From positions 1 to 64,000 of the forward strand of contig CAJOJQ010000003.1 in NCBI GenBank assembly GCA_905234985.1: DNA of 64,000 bases, in the 5' to 3' direction. This DNA is from an uncultured Christensenellaceae bacterium (GTDB taxonomy: Bacteria > Bacillota > Clostridia > Christensenellales > Aristaeellaceae). A program made the position numbers and the translations under genes. The notes under the pieces were generated by a model, which ran no database searches, was not told the DNA's origin, and saw only the letters and a program-made list of their open reading frames with translations. Shown one piece after another: positions 16,964 to 25,863 of this stretch (position 1 is the stretch's first letter; each line of letters opens with the position of its first letter).

Positions 16964-19777
16964 TCAGTCCTTCACCCTCGTCATTCTGTAAAGTGTTTTT
17001 TGCTTCACGTGGCGCAGCGTCATGTTGTTTTCGCCGAAGGAGACGATTTCGTAGGTATAGGTCAAGCTGTCGGGCTGATCGCCGATATGCAGGGCGTAGA
17101 CGTTGGGCGTGTAGTAGTAGTAATTCCGGTTTTCGATGGTGCAGGTGCCGTCCTCCCTGAATTCCATCACGCTGCCCTTGCTGCTTTCCCAGGTGCCCAT
17201 GATCTGATATACGATTTTTTTCAGGCGGGCGGTGGAAACGTCCTTGTAATCCGTGATCTGCCGATAGTACACCAGGGCCTCAAAGGGCTTTTTCTCGTTG
17301 TACAGCTGGTTGGCCCAGTTATAGCACGCCTCCTGGAACATGGCGGGAATATCGGCGTATTTTTCGGAAAGGTACTCCCGGGAAAGGGGCATGAGAGCTT
17401 CCGCCGCGGTCTTGTAATCCTTTTCCTCCATGGCGGCCACGGCGGTGGCGTAAGCCTCGGCGTAATACTGATCCGCGGTGCGCTGGGCGCGCTGGGCGGC
17501 GTCCTGATAGCCGCCCGCCATATCGTAGTACATGGCGGCGGCGGCCAAATCGCCGTGTTCCTCGGCGTCCAGGGCCAGCTGGTAAGCGAACTCCTGAACC
17601 TTTTCGTTGGCGTCCTGATACCCGCGCAGATCGTTCAGCTGGGCGATGGCCCCGGCCAAATCACCGTTCGCCGCGCGGCCCATGGCGATTTCGTACAGGC
17701 AGGCCTGCCGCAGCTGGCGGGCGTCCTCATACACGCCCAGGGTGTCCAGAATGGTGACGGCGTCCTCGTAATCGCCCTTGGTGCGCAGATCCAGGGCCAG
17801 CAGATACCGGGCCTGGGTCATGTACTCGGCGGCGTCCTTGTAATCCTCCAAGGCGGCCAAGGCCGCGATGGCGTCCTCATACCGGGCGTTTTCGATCATG
17901 GAAATGGCGGAAGCATAGCGAACCTCGGTCAGCAGATCGGCGGCGTCGCTGTACGCGCCCAACTGATCCAGCAATTGCGCGGCGGCGTCGTAATCGCCCT
18001 TTTCCATGCTTTCCTTCGCCATAGCGTAGCGGATCTCGTTGATGTAGTTTCCGGCGAAGCGATGCTCGGGAATGGTTTCCAGCAGGGCCAGGGCTTCGGC
18101 GGCGTTCCCGTCCCCTAACAGGGCCAGGGCGGGATAGTACACGCAGTCCTTTTTGGCCTCCTGGGCGTCCTGCAAATCGGGCGCTTGGTCAAAGAAAGCG
18201 GCCGCGCCCTCGTAATCCTTCTGTTCCAGCAGCGCAAGGCCCTGGTAGTAGTAGCACTGCTGCATCAGGGTCCTGGAATCCTGGTAACCCGCGATTTTTT
18301 CCAGCATGGAGGCCGCCCGGGCGTATTCCCCGTTTTCCATGGCGGCCACGGCGGGGGCGTACAGGCAGGCGGTTGCCCGGCGGTAAGCGTCAGAGTAATC
18401 CCCGGCCAGCAGGAAGTATTCTGCGGCCGTATCGTAATCCTCGGCGGCGAAAAAATGGTCGCCCGCCAAATAGTAAGCCCGCTGCAGCTCCAGGGCGGAA
18501 TCCCGGTAGGAACCCAATTCCAGGTAGTATTCGATGGCTGTCAGGGGATCGCCTGCCTCCATGGCCTCCGCGGCGGGCTGGTAGAGACACTCCAGGGCGT
18601 TGGTCTTCGCGTTCTGGTAGCTGCCCAGGGCTAAAAATTTTTCCCGGGCGGCGGCGTATTCCTTCTTCGCCATCAGGGCCGCGGCCCATTCATATTCGGC
18701 CTGGGTGATGCGGGCCTCGGCGTCGGCATAGTCCGGCACCTGGCTGAACATTTCGATGGCGGCTTCCCAGTTCCCGGCGGCCAGCAGCTTTTCGGCGTTC
18801 ACATACCGGGCTTCCTGCGCGCGCTGGGCGCTGTCCTTGTAATCCCCCAGGGCGTCAAAGCCGCTTTGGGCCGAGCGCAGGGAGGTGTAGGTGCCGCTGT
18901 TCAGGGCGGAAAGGGCGGCGCGGTAATCGCATTCCAGGGCCAGCTCGGCGCTGTCCCGGTAATCCTCCAGGGCCAGGAACTGTTCTTTGGCGGCGTCGTA
19001 CAGGCCATTGGTCAGGGACAGGTTGGCCTGATAATAGCGGTAATAAGGGATGCCGTGGAAATAAACGCCGTAAGCCAGCGCGCCCACGGTGATCAGGGAA
19101 ATGAGGGTGGTCACGATGATCCGGCGGCGGCGGCGGCGCTTTTTTTCCTTGGCTTCCTTTTCGGCGGCGGCGCGCCGGGCTTTCTCCCGGGTGCGGCGCT
19201 GCAGCTCCTCCAGGACGCTTTGCCGCTGGAAGATGATTTTCTCGATGGCCGCTTCGTTGAGCCGGGTAAAAATCTCGTGCTTGTCACGGTGGCAGCGGCG
19301 GCAGGTGTCCTCGCTGGCTGCGTTGGGCCTGCCGCACACGCACACCCACACGCTGCCCTGATCGCTGGGATAGCTGGCCGCGTCCCGCCCGGCCAGCTCC
19401 TGCATCACCTGCAGCCGCTGGCCCTGAAGCAGGGGAGAGGGCCGGTACGTGGCGGGGTCGGCTATGCCGCGCCGCCATACGATGCCGTCCGTGTACCAGA
19501 CTTTTTCGATCAGTACCTCTAAATCCTGAGCCTCGGCGGCCTCCTCCACCTGGAGGGACACTTCAAAAGCGTGGTGGAAGGGGCCGTCCAGGCCCTGCAC
19601 CCTTTCCACGTGGCGGGCGAAGCGCTGCCCTTCGGCGTTAAAGCACAGCACGCAGAACTGGATGCTGTTCACGGCCTTTTCGGACAGGTTGTATATCTGC
19701 ATCACCAGAACGGGATCCTCCGGAGAGGGCATCCTGCAATGCCATAATTCGATCGGACAGGTCAAGTCGATCCGCAT
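16964..19777 (-). CDS. Zinc-ribbon, single-TM, TPR-repeat protein of unknown function
   Basis: 937 aa with an unusual order of parts. Residues 1-140 form a beta-rich domain. Residues 146-162 hold a CxC...CxxC zinc ribbon (Cys146, 148, 159, 162). A charged coiled coil with an RRRRRR cluster follows, then one membrane helix at 219-240. The rest is an array of more than fifteen helical repeats with the recurring phrase GDYxDA...Y..A. The last ~75 residues form a beta-rich cap beginning MGTWESSKGSVMEF, resembling lipocalin-like tails. The arginine cluster before the helix suggests the zinc ribbon is cytosolic and the repeats are outside. GGAGG precedes the ATG. It heads the operon that runs to rsmG. 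No function is assigned. Confidence 0.85.
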   Translation of the reverse strand: MRIDLTCPIELWHCRMPSPEDPVLVMQIYNLSEKAVNSIQFCVLCFNAEGQRFARHVERVQGLDGPFHHAFEVSLQVEEAAEAQDLEVLIEKVWYTDGIVWRRGIADPATYRPSPLLQGQRLQVMQELAGRDAASYPSDQGSVWVCVCGRPNAASEDTCRRCHRDKHEIFTRLNEAAIEKIIFQRQSVLEELQRRTREKARRAAAEKEAKEKKRRRRRRIIVTTLISLITVGALAYGVYFHGIPYYRYYQANLSLTNGLYDAAKEQFLALEDYRDSAELALECDYRAALSALNSGTYTSLRSAQSGFDALGDYKDSAQRAQEARYVNAEKLLAAGNWEAAIEMFSQVPDYADAEARITQAEYEWAAALMAKKEYAAAREKFLALGSYQNAKTNALECLYQPAAEAMEAGDPLTAIEYYLELGSYRDSALELQRAYYLAGDHFFAAEDYDTAAEYFLLAGDYSDAYRRATACLYAPAVAAMENGEYARAASMLEKIAGYQDSRTLMQQCYYYQGLALLEQKDYEGAAAFFDQAPDLQDAQEAKKDCVYYPALALLGDGNAAEALALLETIPEHRFAGNYINEIRYAMAKESMEKGDYDAAAQLLDQLGAYSDAADLLTEVRYASAISMIENARYEDAIAALAALEDYKDAAEYMTQARYLLALDLRTKGDYEDAVTILDTLGVYEDARQLRQACLYEIAMGRAANGDLAGAIAQLNDLRGYQDANEKVQEFAYQLALDAEEHGDLAAAAMYYDMAGGYQDAAQRAQRTADQYYAEAYATAVAAMEEKDYKTAAEALMPLSREYLSEKYADIPAMFQEACYNWANQLYNEKKPFEALVYYRQITDYKDVSTARLKKIVYQIMGTWESSKGSVMEFREDGTCTIENRNYYYYTPNVYALHIGDQPDSLTYTYEIVSFGENNMTLRHVKQKTLYRMTRVKD

Positions 19778-19804
19778 GGAGAAAACCTCCGTAGATTACT
19801 GAGC

Positions 19805-19931
19805 GGGAGTGGAGAATGAAGAGCGGAGAGTTGAGATTTATATCGTATCATACATAAGGACATCCAGACAAACAACAAATCCTATAATCGGGCAAACCTT
19901 ATCTCAACTCTCAACTCTCCACTCTCAACTC
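19805..19931. repeat. Inverted heptamer-array repeat, family A copy 1
   Basis: Left arm 19805-19836 is built of GAGAGTT/GAGAGTG-like 7-base units. Right arm 19901-19931 is the inverse, with four units. They enclose a 64-base AT-rich spacer with no gene. The same unit and layout recur at 46963-47072. It fills most of the gap upstream of the TPR operon. Confidence 0.85.
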
Positions 19932-19942
19932 TTTAGTATACC

Positions 19943-21136
19943 TTATCTCAGCATGAGCGTCATGCTCTGCAGTTCCCCGATCACGAAGGTCATATGCCAC
20001 ACCACGGTGCGGCCTTCGCCCACGGAAACGGCGTAGGTCACTTCGGCGTTTTCAGGGGTATAGACCAGCGCGCCATAGGGAACCGTCTGCCCGTCGCCGT
20101 AAAGGAGGACGGTATCGTCCGCGTAAAGGATTTCCGCGTGGCGGAAACGGTAAATCACGCTGTCCAGGCTGTCGCCCACGCGAACGCCCCGGGGGCCTTC
20201 CAGGTTCACGTCGTTGATGGTCACGCTGACCACGGCGGTGAACTGGCGCTGGGCGTTATACCGGAGCAGCACGGAAATGCCTTCCCATTGCAAAGTGCGC
20301 AGCAGAGAGCCGTCGGAATCCTCGGTCCATTCGTCCACGGGAGCGGAACCCAGCGCGGCGTTCAGGTCTTCCGCGGTCAGGTCCAGGAAATCGGCTACCT
20401 TCTGGCCGAACTGGGTGATCGTCAGATCTTCCCGATCAAAGGGCGCCAGGCTTTCGCCGTCGTCCATGCTGACGGGATAAGGCGTATATTCGCTGATCTC
20501 CTGCATATCCGCCACGTCCTGAATATCCGACTGCGCCACGTTTTCATCCAGCAGCTGATCATTCAGGGCAATGTGGATCTGGCTGACGTAGCCGTTTTCC
20601 AGGAAATATGTGATGGAAGAAACAGCCACCCCGTCGGGCTGCCAGGAATAAACCTCGTACCGCACGAAAATGGCCTGCTGACCCACGCGCGTGAGATAGC
20701 CCACCGTGACCTCGGGCTTTTCGCCGCGGTGATACAGCGCCGCGTCATAATAGGAGCCGGCCAGGGACGGGTTGTCGTTGGGATAAGCCCGCAGCACTTC
20801 GTCCAGGGCCGCGCCGATGTACAGGCCCCGAAGGTCTTCCGTTTCTTCCTTCAGCGCCGCGCCCACCACCGCGGTGGTATCGGTAAACGCTTCGTCGCTG
20901 ATGGTCAGCGTTCCGCCGGAAAAAGCCACCGTGGGCAGGAAAACTCCGATTGCGGCCCCTTCATCCGCATTGGCTTCAGCGCCCTCCTGCCGCGCAGTCT
21001 CCGCCAGGGCGTCCAAGTAGATTTGCAGCTCTTCCCGGGTCAGGGCCGCGTTTTCGTCCACGGGCACGTCTTCCGCCAGGGCGGCGGAGGAAAGCAGCAT
21101 CGCAAGGGACAGCAGCAGACAAAACAGCTTTTTCAT
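19943..21136 (-). CDS. Secreted protein of unknown function
   Basis: 397 aa. A clean signal peptide (MKKLFCLLLSLAMLLSSAALAEDV) ends near residue 22 with an ALA-type cleavage site and no lipobox cysteine. The mature part is acidic, without recognisable motifs. It contains two similar segments around GLYIGAALDEVLRAYPND and GVRVGDSLDSVIYRF, which look like a duplicated domain. AAGGAGAAAC precedes the ATG, eleven bases after the phosphorylase stop, so it is co-transcribed with that gene. It is not linked to pyrimidine metabolism by sequence. I do not recognise the family. Confidence 0.75.
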   Translation of the reverse strand: MKKLFCLLLSLAMLLSSAALAEDVPVDENAALTREELQIYLDALAETARQEGAEANADEGAAIGVFLPTVAFSGGTLTISDEAFTDTTAVVGAALKEETEDLRGLYIGAALDEVLRAYPNDNPSLAGSYYDAALYHRGEKPEVTVGYLTRVGQQAIFVRYEVYSWQPDGVAVSSITYFLENGYVSQIHIALNDQLLDENVAQSDIQDVADMQEISEYTPYPVSMDDGESLAPFDREDLTITQFGQKVADFLDLTAEDLNAALGSAPVDEWTEDSDGSLLRTLQWEGISVLLRYNAQRQFTAVVSVTINDVNLEGPRGVRVGDSLDSVIYRFRHAEILYADDTVLLYGDGQTVPYGALVYTPENAEVTYAVSVGEGRTVVWHMTFVIGELQSMTLMLR

Positions 21137-21147
21137 TTTGTTTCTCC

Positions 21148-22476
21148 TTATTCATGAAGGTTCCTTACGCCCTGGGGCGTAATGAGGGCATAGAGCAATC
21201 TCGCCTTGGGCGCAGGCTCTTTTGTAAATGCAAGGGCGCCAAGCACCCGTTCTTCCGTTTCTTTGGCGCTTTCCGCGCTGGCCGCGTGCAGGGTACACAG
21301 CACGTCGCCGGGCTTCACTTCGTCCCCGATGCGCTTTTCCATCACGAAGCCCACGGCGGGGTCGATTGCATCCTCCTTGCGCACCCGGCCCGCGCCCATG
21401 CGCTGGGCGGCCAGGCCCAAGGCCGTGCCGTTCACGTGGGCCAGGAAGCCGCCCTCCCGCGCCCGGACGGGATAAAGCACCGGGGCCTTGGGCAGCAGGT
21501 TCACATCGTCGCACACCCGGCTGTCTCCGCCCTGGGCGGCGATCATTTCCTTGAGCTTTTGGAGGCCCGCCCCGCTGTCCAGCGCCCGGTTCAGCCTGTC
21601 CAGCGCTTCTTCTTCCGTATCGGCCACTCCGGATGCCAGCAGCATCTGCGCCCCTAAGAACAGGGACACTTTTTTCAGCGGCCCCTGGGCGCGGCCCGCC
21701 AAAATGTCGATGGCTTCCTTCACCTCCAGGGCGTTGCCCACGTGGGAACCCAAGGGTTCCTCCATGCCGGAAACCACCGCCACGATGCGCCGCCCCGCGT
21801 GGTCGCCGATGGCGACCATGGCCTGGGCCAGCTCGATGGAGGCTTCCAGGGTGGGCATGAGCGCGCCGGAGCCGGTTTTCACGTCCAGCACGATGGCCTT
21901 GGCCCCCGCCGCGAATTTTTTGGACAGGATGCTGCTGACGATCAGAGGAATGGAATCCACTGTGGCCGTCACGTCCCTGAGGCTGTACAGGGTCTTGTCC
22001 GCCGGGGCCAATTGCGCGCTCTGACTCACCACGGCGCAGCCCACGGTGCGCACGATGTCCTGAAACTCTTTTTCCGACAGGGCGATGCGCATGCCGGGAA
22101 TGCTTTCCAGCTTGTCCAGGGTGCCGCCGGTATGGCCTAAGCCCCGACCGCTCATTTTCAGCACCTTGCCGCCGCAGGCCGCCACCAAGGGGGCCAGCAC
22201 CAGTGTGGTGGTATCGCCCACGCCGCCGGTGGAATGCTTGTCCACAGGCACGCCGCCCACGTCGGGAATCAGCATATCGCCGGAATAGGCCATGGCCATG
22301 GTCAGGTCCGCCGTTTCCCGGGCGTCCATGCCGTTCAGGCGAATGGCCATCAGCAGGGCGGCCAACTGATAATCCGGCAGCGAATGATCCGCCGCGCCCC
22401 GGACAAAAAAGCCGATTTCTTCCGCCGAAAGCGCCTTGCCGCGCTTTTTGTTTTCCAGGACGGATAAAATGTCCAT
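21148..22476 (-). CDS. pdp: Pyrimidine-nucleoside (thymidine) phosphorylase
   Basis: 442-aa cytosolic enzyme that cleaves thymidine, deoxyuridine or uridine with phosphate to free base and (deoxy)ribose 1-phosphate. Family signatures are MAMAYSGDMLIPD, DKHSTGGVGDTTTLVLAPL, the phosphate-site KMSGRGLGHTGGTLDKLES, and SKKFAAGAKAIVLDVKTGSGA, the last two belonging to glycosyltransferase family 4. The start at 22476 (MDILSVLENKK) has AAGGAAGGG six bases upstream, better than the extended frame to 22515. Whether it is DeoA or Pdp in specificity is open. Products feed the pentose pathway. Confidence 0.95.
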   Translation of the reverse strand: MDILSVLENKKRGKALSAEEIGFFVRGAADHSLPDYQLAALLMAIRLNGMDARETADLTMAMAYSGDMLIPDVGGVPVDKHSTGGVGDTTTLVLAPLVAACGGKVLKMSGRGLGHTGGTLDKLESIPGMRIALSEKEFQDIVRTVGCAVVSQSAQLAPADKTLYSLRDVTATVDSIPLIVSSILSKKFAAGAKAIVLDVKTGSGALMPTLEASIELAQAMVAIGDHAGRRIVAVVSGMEEPLGSHVGNALEVKEAIDILAGRAQGPLKKVSLFLGAQMLLASGVADTEEEALDRLNRALDSGAGLQKLKEMIAAQGGDSRVCDDVNLLPKAPVLYPVRAREGGFLAHVNGTALGLAAQRMGAGRVRKEDAIDPAVGFVMEKRIGDEVKPGDVLCTLHAASAESAKETEERVLGALAFTKEPAPKARLLYALITPQGVRNLHE

Positions 22477-22513
22477 ACAGAACCCTTCCTTAATATAAAC
22501 ATGATGCAAAAGC

Positions 22514-22522
22514 ATTATAGCA
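22514..22522 (-). promoter_or_regulatory. Extended -10 promoter for pdp
   Basis: TGC TATAAT on the minus strand, 38 bases before the chosen ATG. The -35 is weak (TTTACG), so the extended TGn motif probably carries it. Confidence 0.6.
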
Positions 22523-22594
22523 TAGATATGGGGTTCCGTAAAGCAATTGAAGGAAATAAATCGTAAAAAACCCGTAACAATTTTTTAAAAACGC

Positions 22595-22623
22595 TTGACC
22601 TCGTAACAAAAATGTAATACAAT
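22595..22623 (+). promoter_or_regulatory. Sigma-A promoter for the SH3b surface protein
   Basis: TTGACC (22595-22600), 17-base spacer, TACAAT (22618-22623), followed by an ~85-base leader to the ATG at 22711. Confidence 0.85.
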
Positions 22624-22710
22624 GCAGGAGAAAGAATGGATTTTTTCATCCTTTGAAGAATGAAGCCCGGGAAGGGCTTTGAAACACAAGCGGATGGGGT
22701 GTCATTTTCT

Positions 22711-25700
22711 ATGAAGCAAAAAGGGACGCTGAACCGGATCGTTTCCATTGCGCTGCTGCTGGCGATGGCGCTGTCGCTGCTGCCTGCGGGCGGGGCGGCT
22801 GAAGTCCAGCATGGCTACCTGGTGATCAACAACAACAGCGCGAACCGGGTGGTGAATTTCCGCGCCCAGCCCAACACCAACGACAATACCAACTTCCCCA
22901 TTGCCCGCCTGCCGGAGTATTGGGTGGTGGAGGTATTGAGCCACCAGACGGGCTGGTATAAGATCAACGCCAATATCAACACGGCGGGCGGCGCGGATGA
23001 TTTCCGCACCGGCTACGTGATGGATACTTTCCTCAAGGTGTTTACCGCGGAGGAAGAATACGATTGGCTGATGAACCCCACGTTGATGTACGTGCCCGGC
23101 GGCGCTGCGGAAGCCACGCCCACGCCTTCGCCCACGCCCGCCTCGGCCGCCCAGCCGGAAATCATTCCGGGGCAGACCGTTGGCTGCGTGACCGTCGATA
23201 ACGTGTTTTTCCGCAAAAGCCCCAGCACCAGCGGGGATTTCTGGTCCCGTCTGCCCGCGGGGTGGACTCTGACTGTGCTGAGCACCACCACCAAGAACAA
23301 AATCCTCTGGTATAAGGTGCAGGGCAGCATTCCCTCCAACCCCTCCCACACGTATACGGGCTATGTTCACAGCGACTATTTTACCATTACAAATACAGCC
23401 GCCCCCACCGCCAGCCCCACGCCCAACCTCACCAACAGCGATTACGCGGTGGTGATCGCGGATGGCGCCAATCTGCGCCAGACGCCGGGCGGCACCACCT
23501 TGAGCGTTTTTCTGTCGGGCACGGTGGTAAACGTGCTGTCCGCCCCCGCCGGGAATACCAGCAACGATTGGTTTTATGTAGAATTGAACGGCACGTACGG
23601 TTATCTGCCCGCCACCTCCCTGCGGGTGCTGACCACGGCCGAGCTCAACAATTATACGCTGCCAGCTAAACCCTCCGGGGCTTTCCCGCCCGTGATTACC
23701 GGCAGCGGCTATGTGAAGCTGGTCAAGGACAAGGTGAACATCCGCAAAACGCCCGCCGGCACCGTGCTGACCTCCAAGGAATCCGATAAGATGCCCCTGG
23801 GCACCGTGCTGGCCTATACGGAAGGCCCTGTGAGCGCCAGCGGCTACAGTTGGGTGAAGATCACCTACAAGGGCATCACCGGCTATGTGCGCAGCGACTG
23901 CTACACCTTCTGCGACAGCAGCGGCAATCCCGTGGCCACGGCCACGGCGCAGCCTACGCCCACGCCCACCAACAACGCCGACGGCAGCCAGGGCTATATC
24001 AAGCTGATCAAAGGCGGCGTGAACCTGCGCAACAGCGTCTGGGGCAAAACGCTCGGTCAGCTGGCCCGCGGCACGGTGCTGCCCTATTTCAACATCGTCA
24101 AAACCAACAACACCTCCACCGAATTCTGGTATGAGGTCTATTCCAGCCAGTACGGCACCTTCGGCTTCATCTTAGGCTCCATGGCGGAGCTGAGCGACGC
24201 CAACGGCAATCACGTTGATCCCATCGTGCTGCCTACGGACTCCCCGATCACGGTGACGGGCTATGTAGCCACCAGCGTATCCTCCGTGTGGATCCGCAAA
24301 ACGCCCAATACCGGCGCGGAAACCGCGGGCCAGGTGAAGACCAAGGGCACTGTGCTGCCCATGATCGGCGCCCCCGTGGTGACGGATTACACCTGGTATC
24401 CCATTCAGACAGCCGACGGCACCCGGGGCTACCTGCGCGGCGACTGCGCGTTCCAGCTGGCGGCCTGGCAGATCGAGCTGTACAACTCCACCGGCAAGCT
24501 GGCCAGCCCCACGCCCGGCCCCGCTACGCCCAAGCCCGGCTTCAGCAGTTATCTGCAGGTGGTGGGCGGATCGCTGTGGATCCGTGAAACCCCCAGCAAG
24601 AAAGCGGGCACCGTGGGCCAGCTGTCCAACGGCACCATCATCAAATTCAGTAAAAAGCAGACCGTGTCCGGCGTGGAATGGTATCAGGTCACCAACGGCG
24701 GGAAGACCGGCTGGGTGATGGGAACCTACACGCGCGTGCTGACCAACGCCGAATATGAGGCGCTCATGGGCACGCCCACTCCCGTTCCCACCGTAACGCC
24801 GCAGGGCACCGTCAATCCCTCTGATTTCAGCGATTTGATCGTGACCACCACCACCCGGGTGCGCATCCGGGCCGCCGCTTCCATGAACGGCAAAGAAATC
24901 GGCATGGTGTATGCGGCGGGCACCGTGTTCTCCTACCTGGGCAGCTATACCGTGCCCACGCTCACCAACCCCTATTACTGGTACAAGGTAAAGTACCAGA
25001 ATATCACCGGCTGGATGCGCGGCGATTGCGTGCGGGTACTCTCCAAGGCGGAAAAGGAAGCCTACCAGCAGAGTAACGGCGGCAACAACAACAATAATCA
25101 GAACGTCACCTACCGCACCCTGTCCCTGAATTCCACGGGCGACGACGTGACCCGCCTGCAGCAGCGGCTGAATGAATTGGGCTACCTGAACGCCGATCAG
25201 GTGAGCGGCGTCTACCTGTCCAGCACCCAGCAGGCTGTGATCAACTACCAGCGGGATAAGGGCCTGGTGGTGGACGGCATCGCGGGCACCAAGACCCAGC
25301 AGTCCCTGTACGGCACACAGCAAAGCGGCACCGAATTGAACGAGAACGGCAGCTCCGTCAGCGTGACGCTGTACCCCGTGGAAAAGATCGACTGGTACAC
25401 GGGCGGCATCCAGAGCATCTGGGCGAACGGCACTGTGGCTATCATCACCGACGTCTATACCGGCATTTCCTTCCGGGCACAGCGGCTCTACGGCGATTAT
25501 CACGCCGACTGCGAACCGCTCACCACCGCCGACACTGCCGCCTACTGCCGCATTTACGGCGTGAGTACGCCCCAGGAAATCGAAGATCGGGAACAGGAAC
25601 TGCGCTCCTATATGCGCCGTCCCCTGTGGGTCACCATCGGCGGGCGCACCTTCGCGGCCTCCATGTACGGCATTCCCCACAATTACGAGGGCGACCGGAT

Positions 25701-25860
25701 CCCGGATAACGGCTACACCGGCCAGTTCTGCGTCCACTTCGTCAACAGCAAGGTACACAAAACCGGCCTCGTGGATACGGACTCCAGCGCCAACGGCTAT
25801 TTCAGTCACCAGAGCGCCATCAAGTACGCTTATGAGCATTCCATCAGCGGTGTAATATAA
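22711..25860 (+). CDS. Secreted eight-SH3b, peptidoglycan-binding protein with Cys/His C-terminal domain
   Basis: 1049 aa, large cell-wall protein. A signal peptide begins MKQKGTLNRIVSIALLLAMA and ends near GGAAEV. Eight SH3b-like repeats follow, each opening with a GY(V/I)-type strand and a later (I/L)R(K/E/Q)xP phrase. They are split by proline/threonine linkers such as TPTPSPTPA. A peptidoglycan-binding domain (DDVTRLQQRLNELGYLN ... FxxxxGLVVDGIAGTKTQQSL type) lies near residue 810-870. The last ~165 residues form a domain with YHADCEPLT, SMYGIPHNYEGDRIPDNGY and TGQFCVHFVNSKVHKTG, a family I have seen attached to wall-binding modules but without an assigned activity. The ribosome site is weak (GGGGTG). 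It is cotranscribed with the flavoprotein three bases downstream. Confidence 0.88.
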   Translation: MKQKGTLNRIVSIALLLAMALSLLPAGGAAEVQHGYLVINNNSANRVVNFRAQPNTNDNTNFPIARLPEYWVVEVLSHQTGWYKINANINTAGGADDFRTGYVMDTFLKVFTAEEEYDWLMNPTLMYVPGGAAEATPTPSPTPASAAQPEIIPGQTVGCVTVDNVFFRKSPSTSGDFWSRLPAGWTLTVLSTTTKNKILWYKVQGSIPSNPSHTYTGYVHSDYFTITNTAAPTASPTPNLTNSDYAVVIADGANLRQTPGGTTLSVFLSGTVVNVLSAPAGNTSNDWFYVELNGTYGYLPATSLRVLTTAELNNYTLPAKPSGAFPPVITGSGYVKLVKDKVNIRKTPAGTVLTSKESDKMPLGTVLAYTEGPVSASGYSWVKITYKGITGYVRSDCYTFCDSSGNPVATATAQPTPTPTNNADGSQGYIKLIKGGVNLRNSVWGKTLGQLARGTVLPYFNIVKTNNTSTEFWYEVYSSQYGTFGFILGSMAELSDANGNHVDPIVLPTDSPITVTGYVATSVSSVWIRKTPNTGAETAGQVKTKGTVLPMIGAPVVTDYTWYPIQTADGTRGYLRGDCAFQLAAWQIELYNSTGKLASPTPGPATPKPGFSSYLQVVGGSLWIRETPSKKAGTVGQLSNGTIIKFSKKQTVSGVEWYQVTNGGKTGWVMGTYTRVLTNAEYEALMGTPTPVPTVTPQGTVNPSDFSDLIVTTTTRVRIRAAASMNGKEIGMVYAAGTVFSYLGSYTVPTLTNPYYWYKVKYQNITGWMRGDCVRVLSKAEKEAYQQSNGGNNNNNQNVTYRTLSLNSTGDDVTRLQQRLNELGYLNADQVSGVYLSSTQQAVINYQRDKGLVVDGIAGTKTQQSLYGTQQSGTELNENGSSVSVTLYPVEKIDWYTGGIQSIWANGTVAIITDVYTGISFRAQRLYGDYHADCEPLTTADTAAYCRIYGVSTPQEIEDREQELRSYMRRPLWVTIGGRTFAASMYGIPHNYEGDRIPDNGYTGQFCVHFVNSKVHKTGLVDTDSSANGYFSHQSAIKYAYEHSISGVI

Positions 25861-25863
25861 AAC

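Noticed and set aside
24172-25839. 555-aa minus-strand open frame opposite the SH3b protein
   Set aside because: Shadow frame of biased composition; the plus strand has a promoter, a signal peptide and clear repeats.
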